NCBI RefSeq assembly: GCF_037975245.1
Contig: NC_092578.1
Coordinates: 1,871,001-1,935,000 of the forward strand
DNA length: 64,000 bases
Direction: 5' to 3'
DNA from: Apostichopus japonicus
Lineage: Eukaryota > Echinodermata > Holothuroidea > Aspidochirotida > Stichopodidae
Under the pieces are notes generated by a model, which was not told the origin of the DNA, did not search any database, and saw only the letters and a program-made list of their open reading frames with translations. Below, in pieces: positions 59,301 through 64,000 of this stretch; positions within the stretch are counted from its first letter, which is position 1, and every line of letters starts with the position of its first letter. The translations under genes and the position numbers were made by a program.

Positions 59301-61139
59301 AACAACTGAGTGTGAACATGGCGATCCTTAACACATGTTTCAACATTGCATTTTATGATGAACTTGGTAAAATTTAAAAATATCAAATTCCACATACAGA
59401 AAGATGTTATATCAATTAATATACAAGTACAGTATCTTACAGTACAGTCTGTCACCTCAGTGTGAATACTGTATTACATACAAAGTACTGCCACATCAAG
59501 GTTGACATTATAAGCTGAAATATTGTGACATTTTGAAACGTTTTGCGACCTTTTCTGACATTTTGTACGCCGATGCTTATAAGCCCAACCTCAACGTGGC
59601 AGCACTTTAGGCCTACTGTACATTAATTTAAATGGTTTGGTCAATGTGACACTCCTATGCAAATAACGACCTTCAGTACTTCATAATGACGCCTAAAAGT
59701 TACCGACGGTGACTTGTTGAGCGTGACTGAGACTAATCAAAACATGCAGTTGATTTGTCAGACTGTATTATGCTATTGTGTACAGCACATCACCTGGTAT
59801 TTAAAGTTTAAAGTGAAAGTTTAATGTTAACACATTTATGCCACAATACAATACAGAACGAAAAGAAAACTAAGCACATCACATTAAACCTATTGTACAT
59901 ACAGCAATGCATTCAGTTTATAGCAACAGAAAGTGAAAATGAATTAAAAATAACTCTTTGCTAAATCTGTAGATTGCTGCTGCACTTGCTTTCATGCCTT
60001 GTCAAACAATTTCTATCAAAGAACATTGGGAAACCACCTTGTTATGGTAAATCAATATTATAATTTACTAAATTAAATTATTACATAGTTTGCAATCTAC
60101 CTCCTGCAGTTGAGATAATTGCAGTAATGTTACAGTAACTTTAGTTTAACAATATATCATATGACGTCACCAAAAGTGTGCAAAACTCATCAATTTCAGA
60201 CGTTCCATGGGGACATGTTCAAACCAAAAGGATAATGAAAACACAGCAACACACTGAAATTTCTGACAAATTGCACAGCACAAGAAAGCAGAGAGTGTTT
60301 AACCCATTCAAACAAAGGATATGATTAAATAGTACTGTAGATAATGAAAGACTTTCCTGATCCACATAGCTTCAAATTGCTACAGTACTTGTAATTGAAA
60401 GATACCCTTGGAAGTTGATCAAATTGAGTTTAATTATTGTAGTCTGCATAGAAATGGAATCAACAAAGAACAAGAAAAGAAGGTCTCCATATGAGTGAGG
60501 TTGTTCAGTCTGCCAGCCATTTGCATCCTAACATTATTTTTAATGAACTGTAATAATTATTAGCCACTGTACAGTATGCCGGTCTTTGTTTTTACATCTG
60601 ATTTACTGAACAGCAAAACAGTTGCTTAAATTTCAAAATTTGATATAAATCAATCAGTGGAAGTAGGACCCATGTATACGTACTAGCCTAGAGCCTGTTG
60701 GTATATACTGTAGTGTAATAGGCTTAGCTAGGGAACTAGTTTAACTTATATTGCTATTGCATGTTTTAGTGATCGAGTGTTTTAAACTTCCTTTCATAAA
60801 AGCTAGATATTGGTAGCCACGTGTGCAAATAACACAACCAGTCACTCCACCAGAAACAGGCAAACACTTATTTCAATCCACTGTCAAGATTTAAAATGCA
60901 AAGGGCTTAAAGCACATACAACGTAATAGTTCGATGTTACTTAGGCTAAGACTGTAACTTAGTAAGCAATAGGCTAAATGGCAAGCTGTTTGTCATAGCA
61001 ATGTATCACTAGGCCAAAGACTGAAAACTTTCATCTATGCTTACCTGCCAAGCTCATTCAACACTTCATAATCTTTGCTAAACTCCCCGTCTCGATAACG
61101 GTCTGAGGTCCCTTCTTCTATTATGCGACGAATTATCAT
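16525..61139 (-). CDS. STK17: DRAK/STK17-type serine/threonine kinase, complete (6 coding exons, 539 aa)
   Basis: Coding exons, in order on the minus strand: 61045-61139, 52267-52479, 41954-42098, 21503-21632, 18073-18301 and 16525-17332. Every junction is GT-AG and the 1620 nt stay in frame to TGA. Kinase domain, about residues 24-285: Gly loop GRGRFAVV (31-38), ATP-binding Lys53 in FAAKF, helix-C Glu71, catalytic HLDLKPQN (147-154, Asp149), DFG (171-173), APE (195-197), TDMWSVGVV (208-216). HLDLKPQN, the GRG-FAVV loop and QETYLNISQ are hallmarks of the DAPK family, and the set fits DRAK1/DRAK2 (STK17A/B) best: no calmodulin segment, ankyrin repeats or death domain follow. In other animals DRAKs phosphorylate myosin light chain and act in apoptosis and epithelial tension. 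Residues 286-539 form a disordered-looking tail, longer than in the human proteins of about 370-415 aa, with CTD-like heptads (488-512) and a basic end (EPKRCK) that could be a nuclear signal. An in-frame TGA two codons before the ATG fixes the start. One oddity is GTVDY where the family usually has GTPEY. Confidence 0.95.
16609..16683 (-). repeat. 21-bp tandem repeat encoding CTD-like heptads
   Basis: Three to four 21-nt units encode Y/F-S-P-S/T-S-S/T-P in register, residues 488-512 of the kinase. Third-position differences (TCA/TCC/TCG, AGT/ACT) show the units are not a fresh slippage product. Confidence 0.9.
17333..18072 (-). other. DRAK intron 5
   Basis: A 740-nt GTAAGT...TTACTTAG intron with no feature beyond AT-rich sequence and T runs. 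Confidence 0.85.
18073..18301 (-). CDS. STK17: DRAK exon 5: activation-segment end and C-lobe
   Basis: The acceptor is TTGTTTGCAG and the donor GAACCTGA|GTAAGT. The exon encodes residues 195-271: [20 protein letters not shown], the VMLTGVSPF helix, QETYLNISQ and [12 protein letters not shown]. These are C-lobe landmarks of DRAK/DAPK kinases, including the APE Glu and the invariant Asp209 of helix F. Confidence 0.95.
20205..20645. repeat. Degenerate tandem repeat
   Basis: A phrase like TTGCTTCTAATGGGCGTCA followed by GGTACTGTGG and GGAGGC/GGAAGC recurs near 20218, 20407, 20464, 20562 and 20612 in diverged form. Spacing is irregular. Confidence 0.5.
20984..21150. repeat. 48-bp minisatellite, about 3.5 copies
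   Basis: The phrase TATATCCTGTACTATCCTAG recurs at 20986 and 21034, and with a T-to-G change at 21082; a decayed fourth start is at 21129. Because 48 is a multiple of three it creates a repeating 16-residue frame that is not evidence of a gene. Confidence 0.92.
21503..21632 (-). CDS. STK17: DRAK exon 4: catalytic loop end, DFG, activation segment
   Basis: The acceptor is ATATTCCAG and the donor TATGTCG|GTGAGT. The exon encodes residues 152-194 plus the first base of Ala195: [23 protein letters not shown] and [10 protein letters not shown]. Seen: Asn154 and the DFG Asp171 that bind magnesium. The P+1 loop reads GTVDY instead of the usual GTPEY. No start codon lies in the exon, so ORF scans miss it. 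Confidence 0.95.
21633..23570 (-). other. DRAK intron 3, part next to exon 4
   Basis: AT-rich intronic DNA. The 134-codon plus-strand frame at 21803-22207 is antisense to the gene and shows no recognisable domain. Nothing else is supported. Confidence 0.6.
23573..23938. repeat. TATACAT/TATATT-rich array
   Basis: About 365 bp are built from variants of TATATTATACAT and TACAGTATAT with a loose 12-35 bp periodicity. It is nearly free of G and C. Confidence 0.92.
23947..24092. repeat. Direct duplication of about 56 bp
   Basis: CAGGAACTAATTTCTCCAGG begins two almost identical blocks at 23947-24003 and 24037-24091, each ending TAGTAGCACGG. They differ by a few single-base indels. The pair directly abuts the TA-rich array. 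Confidence 0.92.
24345..24372 (+). mobile_element. Solo hAT-like right end
   Basis: GAAAAGGTTGCGAATCGCTG resembles the right terminal repeat of Charlie-type hAT elements (AAAGGTTGNGAACCNCTG). No matching left end is seen nearby, so it may be a remnant. Confidence 0.3.
24424..24515. repeat. AACTCAAATC minisatellite
   Basis: Short units of CAACTCAAATCAAC and CAACTATC alternate for about 90 bp. Confidence 0.85.
26012..26112 (+). mobile_element. hAT-like left-end fragment
   Basis: CCAGGGGTTCTCAATAAGG matches the left-terminal style of Charlie hAT elements, and TTGAGCCATGCGCACCC further right is of the same flavour. No right end was found. This is recognition by eye only. Confidence 0.3.
26225..26345 (-). 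mobile_element. CAGGGC-ended repeat, copy 1
   Basis: Read on the minus strand, the element begins CAGGGCTCAAATTTAATGGC at 26345 and later carries GGTTGTCCGACGGACGAC. Two similar ends lie at 37403 and 59050 on the plus strand. It looks like the terminus of a cut-and-paste transposon family with a GTCCGNCGGACAACC-like subterminal motif. Confidence 0.35.
26876..26925. repeat. GACCTTTGACCTTTCC repeat scrap
   Basis: CATGACCTTTGACCTTTCCA with TCCACCAAACAAAATTGGGG resembles the dispersed repeats at 7350 and 29575. Too short to define. Confidence 0.35.
27431..27495. repeat. GGGTAAGGGT-type minisatellite
   Basis: CTAAGGGTATGGGTTGGG occurs twice, separated by GGTAAGGATATGGGTAAGGG. The phrase is telomere-like but contains no clean TTAGGG array. 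Confidence 0.75.
28172..28197. repeat. 26-bp near-perfect palindrome
   Basis: TCGGCTTATGCAT is followed directly by ATGCATGAGCCGA, with a single mismatched pair. It has no flanking direct repeat, unlike the three CAGGGAG hairpins. Confidence 0.8.
28539..28558. mobile_element. Palindromic micro-insertion, copy A (20 bp, 7-bp direct repeats)
   Basis: CAGGGAGTT-GT-AACTCCCTG is a perfect 9-bp stem. It is flanked directly by ATGTTAC on both sides (28532-28538 and 28559-28565), as a target-site duplication would be. Confidence 0.6.
29575..29720. repeat. GACCTTTGACCTTCC-type dispersed repeat
   Basis: The phrase AGATTGACCTTTGACCTTCC and the following GACCCAAAATCACTACAGA and CAGTTTTCAAGTTATGGTAT resemble the repeat at 7350 in composition and order. 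Class not known. Confidence 0.4.
30736..30763. mobile_element. Palindromic micro-insertion, copy B (28 bp)
   Basis: CAGGGAGTTGTT-ATGG-AACAACTCCCTG is a perfect 12-bp stem with a 4-nt loop. Flanks carry ATTGGA on both sides (30727-30732 and 30764-30769), but three extra bases (AAG) lie before the left end, so the direct repeat is imperfect. Confidence 0.55.
32055..32090 (+). repeat. CAGGTAAG dispersed family, copy 1 (core only)
   Basis: TGTAGGAGACAGGTAAGAGA and GGAGTGAAGTAAAT match the 3' core of the family best seen at 43155 and 45235. The upstream part is not recognisable. Confidence 0.6.
32091..33127 (-). other. DRAK intron 3, between family copies
   Basis: No gene or clear repeat is recognised in this kilobase. 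Confidence 0.5.
33128..33265 (-). repeat. CAGGTAAG dispersed family, copy 2 (only copy in gene orientation)
   Basis: Read on the minus strand it has ATGAGAAGGAAGGGCAACGA, a GTGCACAGTGTTAAAAG block, GGTAGAATGAG and TTGTGAGGAGACAGGTAAGC in the same order as copies at 43155 and 45235. This copy places a donor-like CAG|GTAAGC on the sense strand of the DRAK intron. Confidence 0.75.
33266..37217 (-). other. DRAK intron 3, middle part C
   Basis: Contains poly-G runs (33531-33542, 35990-35998, 36164-36173), a hairpin with stem TTTTTGCGAG (33773-33795), overlapping open frames on both strands (33681-34115, see findings) and a CCCAACCCTCTC minisatellite (36469-36543). No gene is called. Confidence 0.5.
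36469..36543. repeat. CCCAACCCTCTC minisatellite
   Basis: A 12-bp pyrimidine-rich unit is repeated about six times with C-length changes. Confidence 0.85.
37218..37256 (+). repeat. CAGGTAAG dispersed family, copy 3 (core only)
   Basis: GGTAGTTGGGAGACAGGTAA followed by GCGAGGAGCAAGTAAAT matches the family core. Confidence 0.65.
37403..37510 (+). mobile_element. CAGGGC-ended repeat, copy 2
   Basis: CAGGGCAAATCTTTAAGGAT opens the block, and CTTGTCCAACGGACAACCAA and TTTGGTCGTCC follow, parallel to the copies at 26345 (minus) and 59050. The right boundary is unknown. Confidence 0.35.
37511..38577 (-). other. DRAK intron 3, between repeats
   Basis: Contains a TATA run (37799-37818) and a C-rich patch (38418-38450). 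A minus-strand frame at 37888-38082 reads somewhat protein-like ([20 protein letters not shown]) but lacks known homology and splice support. Confidence 0.45.
38580..38640 (+). repeat. CAGGTAAG dispersed family, copy 4
   Basis: GGTAGAGTGAGAGTACAGTT, then GAGTGAGGAAACAGGTAAGC and AAGGAGCAAA, match the end of the family in order. Confidence 0.65.
38641..41410 (-). other. DRAK intron 3, part near exon 3
   Basis: Unique-looking intronic DNA. A cluster of GCAAGCTT/AAGCTTGC motifs with two perfect short palindromes lies at 40350-40690. No gene is supported. Confidence 0.5.
41411..41745 (+). repeat. CAGGTAAG dispersed family, copy 5, with internal minisatellite
   Basis: The right part (GGTCACCAGGTGTTGC, ATTAGATTGAGTGTGAG, TTGTGAGGAGATGGGTAAGT) follows the order of copies at 43155 and 45235. 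The left part, where those copies have CAAGAGAAGGGTGG or GACGAGAGGTC, is here expanded into the 18-bp array at 41431-41609. Confidence 0.65.
41431..41609. repeat. 18-bp minisatellite, about 9.5 copies
   Basis: The unit AGAGGGCAGTAGACCTCA is repeated nine times without a visible change, starting at 41433, and a tenth copy decays (GGGCAAAAGACC). The lack of variants means recent expansion and likely length polymorphism. The array lies about 345 nt inside intron 3, after the exon 3 donor. Repetitive minus-strand frames here are artefacts. Confidence 0.96.
41954..42098 (-). CDS. STK17: DRAK exon 3: hinge to catalytic loop
   Basis: The acceptor is CTCTTTACAG, with a very long CT-only tract upstream, and the donor CTCAAG|GTAACT. 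The exon encodes the last base of Phe103 and residues 104-151: [20 protein letters not shown], then [20 protein letters not shown]. It ends exactly after Lys151 of the catalytic HLDLK. It has no useful start codon and is missed by ORF scans. Confidence 0.95.
42099..42139 (-). promoter_or_regulatory. Long polypyrimidine tract at exon 3 acceptor
   Basis: On the minus strand about 40 nt of almost pure CT (AGAGGAGAGAG repeats on plus) run up to the ACAG acceptor. It is both a splice signal and a microsatellite, so its length may vary. Confidence 0.75.
42140..43154 (-). other. DRAK intron 2, part next to exon 3
   Basis: AT-rich intronic DNA rich in TACAGTA/TACTGTA words (for example 42363-42415). 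No gene is supported. Confidence 0.55.
43155..43330 (+). repeat. CAGGTAAG dispersed family, copy 6 (near full length)
   Basis: Order: CGAATGTTCTAGACACTTTT, GGTGGT, GAGAGGTCATTGACCGGGCG, GAGCACAGGGTTAAAAGGTT, ACCAGATCACTCTAGACAC, GTAGAGTGAATGTGCTGAGG, TTGTGAGGAGACAGGTAAGC, AAGGAGCTGACTAAATT. Together with the copy at 45235 it defines the family. Confidence 0.85.
43331..45230 (-). other. DRAK intron 2, between family copies
   Basis: No gene or clear repeat beyond scattered TACAGTA words and a C-rich patch near 45031-45045. Confidence 0.5.
45235..45402 (+). repeat. CAGGTAAG dispersed family, copy 7 (near full length)
   Basis: CACACTTTGGGTGGTCTCAA, GGTTATTGACCAGAGGGGTC, GGCACAGTGTTGAAAGGTGT, CCAGTTCACTTTAGATGAGG and TTGTGAGGAGACAGGTAAGT align in order with copy 6, two kilobases away, at moderate divergence. 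Confidence 0.85.
45403..49005 (-). other. DRAK intron 2, middle part
   Basis: AT-rich intronic DNA; poly-C runs near 48004-48014 and 48333-48341. Chance frames only. Confidence 0.5.
49008..49095 (+). repeat. Class-II (Leu/Ser-like) tRNA-derived element
   Basis: Box A TGGCCGAGTGG (49013-49023) and box B GGTTCGATACC (49074-49084) are near perfect. The D arm closes (GCC...GGC) and the T arm is a perfect CCAGG-TTCGATA-CCTGG hairpin, with a long region between them as in tRNA-Leu/Ser. The acceptor ends do not pair and no anticodon stem can be drawn with confidence, so I favour a young SINE or tRNA pseudogene. Confidence 0.6.
49096..52266 (-). other. DRAK intron 2, part next to exon 2
   Basis: No gene recognised. 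Frequent TACAGTA/TACTGTA words and A/T runs. Confidence 0.5.
52267..52479 (-). CDS. STK17: DRAK exon 2: N-lobe of the kinase
   Basis: The acceptor is CTCCCTCCCAG and the donor TTAGAATT|GTAAGT. The exon supplies the third base of Arg32 and residues 33-102 plus two bases of Phe103: [20 protein letters not shown] with Lys53, [15 protein letters not shown] with helix-C Glu71, and [15 protein letters not shown] to the hinge. The third glycine of the Gly loop is Ala36, as is usual in DRAK proteins. Confidence 0.95.
52480..53800 (-). other. DRAK intron 1, part next to exon 2
   Basis: No gene recognised. A CATACTTTTC short repeat is present at 53481-53505. Confidence 0.5.
53814..53849. mobile_element. 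Palindromic micro-insertion, copy C (36 bp with 8-bp direct repeats)
   Basis: CCAGGGAGTTGTTA at 53813-53826 pairs perfectly with TAACAACTCCCTGG at 53836-53849 around a 9-nt loop. GGTAAACC occurs on both sides (53807-53814 and 53849-53856), sharing the outermost base with the stem. The same palindrome is found at 28539 and 30736. Confidence 0.65.
53857..55540 (-). other. DRAK intron 1, middle part
   Basis: Intronic DNA with a poly-G run (54595-54607). No gene is supported. Confidence 0.5.
55545..55660 (+). repeat. CAGGTAAG dispersed family, copy 8 (diverged)
   Basis: CCAGTCACCTGGAGAGGATG, CTCTAGACAAGG, and GTCATGAGGAGACAGGGAAG with GTGAAGTAAAT follow the family order; the core here reads CAGGGAAG, so the donor-like GT is lost. 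Confidence 0.55.
55661..57370 (-). other. DRAK intron 1, middle part B
   Basis: No gene or clear repeat beyond TACTGTA/TACAGTA words, which become dense near 57280-57320. Confidence 0.5.
57371..57545 (-). repeat. Dispersed repeat with GCCCAGG...CCTGGGC hairpin, copy 1
   Basis: The block holds the palindrome TTCCCTTTCGAAGGGAA (about 57388-57404), AAGGGGACTGGGTTTGAGAG, GGTTTTCGTGCCCAGG and a 7-bp hairpin (57502-57508 with 57515-57521). A second copy lies at 57859. Confidence 0.6.
57859..57925 (-). repeat. Dispersed repeat with GCCCAGG...CCTGGGC hairpin, copy 2
   Basis: AAGGGGAGTGGGTTGATAGT, GGATCA, TTTGGTTTTTATGCCCAGG and the paired CCTGGGC (57916-57922) match copy 1 in order and orientation, 400 bp away. 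Confidence 0.65.
57926..59045 (-). other. DRAK intron 1, between repeats
   Basis: No gene recognised. TACAGTA/TACTGTA words are frequent. Confidence 0.5.
59050..59235 (+). mobile_element. CAGGGC-ended repeat, copy 3
   Basis: TCAGGGCTGAGAATTGGCAG begins the block; GTCGGGCAACCG, TTGTCGGACAGACAACC and CTTGTCGGACAAAAC follow. Shared with copies at 26345 (minus) and 37403. Confidence 0.35.
59482..59608. mobile_element. 127-bp foldback element (MITE-like)
   Basis: AAAGTACTGCCACATCAAGG...TTATAAGC at 59482-59515 is the inverse of GCTTATAAGCCCAACCTCAA...GGCAGCACTTT at 59575-59608. The 34-bp arms match at about 26 positions, with mismatches clustered at three sites. The 59-bp middle repeats GACATTTTG/GACCTTTTC-like words. 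No coding capacity. Confidence 0.75.
59609..61044 (-). other. DRAK intron 1, part next to exon 1
   Basis: AT-rich intronic DNA ending with the exon 1 donor. No gene is supported. Confidence 0.6.
61045..61139 (-). CDS. STK17: DRAK exon 1: start codon and N-terminus
   Basis: The exon begins with ATG at 61139 in a good context (A at -3) and encodes [20 protein letters not shown], then [11 protein letters not shown] and the first two bases of Arg32. The donor is GGCAG|GTAAGC. An in-frame TGA at 61143-61145, two codons upstream, rules out a longer N-terminus unless an upstream exon splices in between. It is too short for an ORF scan. Confidence 0.92.
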
Positions 61140-63540
61140 TGTTCACAAACTTGATGCAAATCCTAGGATAAGTTGTACAAAATTCTAGGTGCAACTGTTC
61201 TATCTAGACGTATTATGCATGCTATCCCTGCCAAGAAGGCACAACAAAAAGTTGCAATTTATCCAGAGCTGCAGTGGCAATAACCTGACACAATGAAGTG
61301 TGTAGGCCTAAATTACACTACAGCCTTGTACAGGTTAGGCCCTTCAAACTTAATAATGGAAATAAAATGTACTGTTGGCACGAAATATCCGAACTTTCAG
61401 AAATCCAAAGAAGGTCCTATTAGAATTTGGTTATCCCTTTGATACCTTTCCACTAGCATGAAAATATTCTTGCTCGGAAAGCATAATTTTGGATCCTGGG
61501 ACTCGATTAATTTGTAACCGTTCGTTTCTTCTCCTTCTGTAGTATGTGTGTTTTTAAATTGAGAAAGTACAAAACACATGTTGGAGTTTAAATTACAGCT
61601 GTTATATACGGAAGCTTTGAAAAGTAATTTAGGATTTATATTTACAAATACAACTTCGCTAAAGAGTTTAAACTTTAAACGTAATGAATATAAGTTTAAA
61701 TGAATACAATTTCCATAAATTTATTTATCCAAAAATACAGCAAGAATGATACGTTTAAATATATAATAGGACTTAATATGTTCAAATTGTTTCACCTAAT
61801 GGCTTGCATAGATGTCCGTAGTTATAATTAAAATTGCACTGACAACACGGGTGAGTCATATGTAACTTCAAATGAACTCGGATTTCACCGGTATGTCTGC
61901 ATGTGTTGTAGGTACGGTACATCTGCTTAATCGTTGTTCAGCTTGAAGCATTTTATCTTTAATTCCAAATTTCTATTTTAAAATCAGTGTACGGGCTATC
62001 TATTACCTTGTGTTTCAATACCATCCATGGGAAAATCCAACTATTCCTCTAAGCAAGGACCTTCTAAAAGGTGACGCTAGCAAATTTGCCGATTCCAGGG
62101 GGTCATATGTCCACTAATTTCGTGCGTTCTCGTTTGCTTAGACGATTTGTTAATTCTCCATATATACTACTTCGATGCTAAAATTCCATAGCAATGCAGT
62201 TTATTACTTTGGTAAGTCCAGGTACATAAAAAAGGAACGGAAAATTGATAATTTATATAATTTCGGATTTTATTTTCTTTGGGTCACAATAGTTCATCAC
62301 ACCCATGTCTAAATAGTTATCGGGCTCTAAATTCCTGCATCACTTCAATTCGGTTGGTTGGAAGAAATAAATAATCCTACTTTAGTGAAACTACCTTTCC
62401 CATAAATAAAGGTATATTGAAATAATTAAAAAGAACATTTAAAGGGCAACTGCTCATTAAATCTCACTGAATTGTCTCCAATGTCAACTGATAAATAAAA
62501 TACCATAAAAACTGCTGCTTCCGTGATAACATTCACTTAGAGGGCAGTATACCAGAACTTTTGTCATTCCTGTTCTTTCACTTTAAACGCTTGGTTATCA
62601 GTATATGCGAGCTCCTTGACTGAATTCAATGTTCTTAATTCAACTTTCAGGGGAAATTAAGTAAATTCATATCATTTTTCTCTCCCCGATCTGATATTTT
62701 GGAGCTCTAAAGCTTTTCTGGGGAGCATCTTCATCCCATAAGACTAAATTCCTAATAAAAATTGCCAAGAATCTTACAGCTATTTCAATTAAGCTTAAGT
62801 AGAGCAACACTATTGACAAGAAATAATCAAATAACGTTTGACAGTGAGCAAACCCATAACAGAACTGACATTCAATTTTGGAAAAACGAAAAAAAAACAT
62901 CTAATGTAAAAGAATATATATGCCAAGCATGCAAGCTTTAAAGTTATGAATAGCTCAGACTATTTCCTAGTAAAAAAAAAGTATAAAAAATACTTTTAGT
63001 GGATACTGCTCTTACCAATTCCCATGATAGGTTGTGAAATGAAGCCATTTATGCCAAACGTTTGATTTATGTATACTAAACCGTTTAGATAGTTGTTTTC
63101 AAAATTAACAATTAACATTTTCACCGACCACAAGATATTTATTATATAATATTAATGACGTATAGCCATTTGGGTATGAAGTCTTTATTGAGACCATGCT
63201 TGTATGAGTCTTTATTATAAGGATCCAATATTTTTTTAAGTATTCTGCGCAAGGGGAGTGCAATGCGATTAAACTACATTTCATATTTAGGTAGGTTAAT
63301 GTTTTCTGCGGCCTCCAGAAAGCCCTTATATATTGTCCCTCAGATCCACTTGTTTGAGTTTTTTTCATTCTAGCTCTGAAATTATTACAGTCCTTTAAAC
63401 TTAGAAGCCATGCTACGGGGAGTTGCTATTTAATTCTGATACTCCTGAAAACATGTCCGGTCCGGCCCGGTTTGAGACTTTCTATTACAATTAAAACCAA
63501 ATAACGCTGTGATAAAAGTTTTTACCCGTCAAAAGAACAG
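61140..63540 (-). other. DRAK 5' UTR and upstream flank
   Basis: This 2.4-kb stretch holds the 5' UTR start and probably the promoter, but no clear TATA box or CpG island is visible and the transcription start cannot be fixed. Chance frames only. Confidence 0.4.
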
Positions 63541-63548
63541 CTTTGTTC

Positions 63549-63620
63549 AGGGCCGTAGCGAGCGGGGGGTGTGGGGGGGGTGTCACACCCCCCCCCCCCA
63601 ATAATTTGGTCGCTGTCGGC
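63549..63620. mobile_element. Transposon-like end with G/C homopolymers
   Basis: GGGCCGTAGCGAGCGGGGGG followed by poly-G, TGTCACA and poly-C is a phrase I associate with termini of dispersed elements in marine invertebrate genomes. TGTCGGCAAA occurs twice just after it. Confidence 0.35.
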
Positions 63621-63725
63621 AAATTTTGGGTCTGTCGGCAAAAGGAGAAAAGGTGAAGAGAGCGGAAGGGGAAGAAAGAAGGAAAGCTGAATAGAGAAAA
63701 GGAGAACGGGAGCTTCTTCCGTGCC

Positions 63726-64000
63726 AAATTTGACTTAAAATATGCACCAGATTGCATCTAAGGACGTTTCAAAACTAAAATCATCCCCTCCCCTTAGACC
63801 CCTCCCCCATTTCAGTCACCACTTCCAGATCCGTCGGCAAATCAAATTTGACTTAAAATATACACCAGATTGCATCTAAGGACGTTTCAAAACTAAAAAT
63901 TTTCAAAAGGGGAGGGGGACACCCCCTCCCCTTAGACCCCTCCCCCATTTCAGTCACCACTTCCAGATCCGTCGGCAAATCAAATTTGACTTAAAATATG
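63726..64000. repeat. 118-138-bp tandem repeat, cut by the window edge
   Basis: AAATTTGACTTAAAATATG begins units at 63726, 63844 and 63982. Unit 2 is longer by about 20 bp because of an AAAAGGGGAGGGGGACACCC insertion that pairs with the neighbouring CCCCTCCCC. The array continues past 64000. Confidence 0.92.

Noticed and set aside
1-64000. CRISPR array, operons or prokaryotic signals
   Set aside because: Spliced metazoan genes and intron structure; the regular repeats are satellites without unique spacers.
1-64000. Endogenous virus or intact transposase/reverse transcriptase gene
   Set aside because: No frame shows integrase, reverse transcriptase, transposase or capsid motifs; only short non-coding element ends were seen.

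Overview
This is animal (metazoan) genomic DNA, not prokaryotic: AT-rich sequence, protein-coding exons separated by long GT-AG introns, tRNA-derived SINEs, satellite, minisatellites and small inverted-repeat elements. The mix of repeats (a SINE with a Pol III head, long C/G homopolymer tracts, marine-invertebrate style dispersed repeats) fits an echinoderm, possibly a sea cucumber. That taxonomic placing is inference from pattern, not proven. Almost all short open reading frames are chance frames in introns or repeats. GENES. Two real genes are seen, arranged tail to tail. (1) Positions 293-1459, plus strand: the last two coding exons of a GCN5/PCAF-type histone acetyltransferase (KAT2), encoding its C-terminal bromodomain; the catalytic part lies upstream of the window. 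(2) Positions 61139 down to 16525, minus strand: a complete DAP-kinase-family serine/threonine kinase of the DRAK/STK17 type. Six coding exons (95, 213, 145, 130, 229 and 808 nt) join in frame into 539 codons plus a stop, with introns of about 8.6, 10.2, 20.3, 3.2 and 0.74 kb. All kinase motifs are present; the 268-residue last exon carries a long Ser/Pro/Glu-rich tail with RNA-polymerase-II-CTD-like heptads and a basic C-terminus. LAYOUT. 1-2.3 kb: KAT2 end and 3' UTR. 2.6-3.4 kb: tRNA-like SINE heads, GC hairpins, polypurine tract. 3.4-6.7 kb: ten tandem copies of a 324-bp satellite, each with a perfect TGACGTCA. 6.7-16.5 kb: intergenic, with dispersed repeats and a SINE at 15 kb. 16.5-61.1 kb: the DRAK gene; its introns hold a dispersed repeat family carrying a CAGGTAAG-like core (eight copies, one expanded into an 18-bp minisatellite), three very small palindromic insertions flanked by direct repeats, a 127-bp foldback element, TA-rich arrays and solo transposon ends. 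61.1-64 kb: upstream flank of DRAK ending in a tandem repeat cut by the window edge. HOW THEY FIT. KAT2 reads acetyl-lysine on chromatin through its bromodomain; DRAK kinases are linked in other animals to apoptosis and actomyosin control and can be nuclear. Nothing in the window shows that the two genes act together. The most unusual signals are the palindromic micro-insertions, the CTD-like heptads of the kinase tail, the CRE-bearing satellite, and the repeat family concentrated in one gene.
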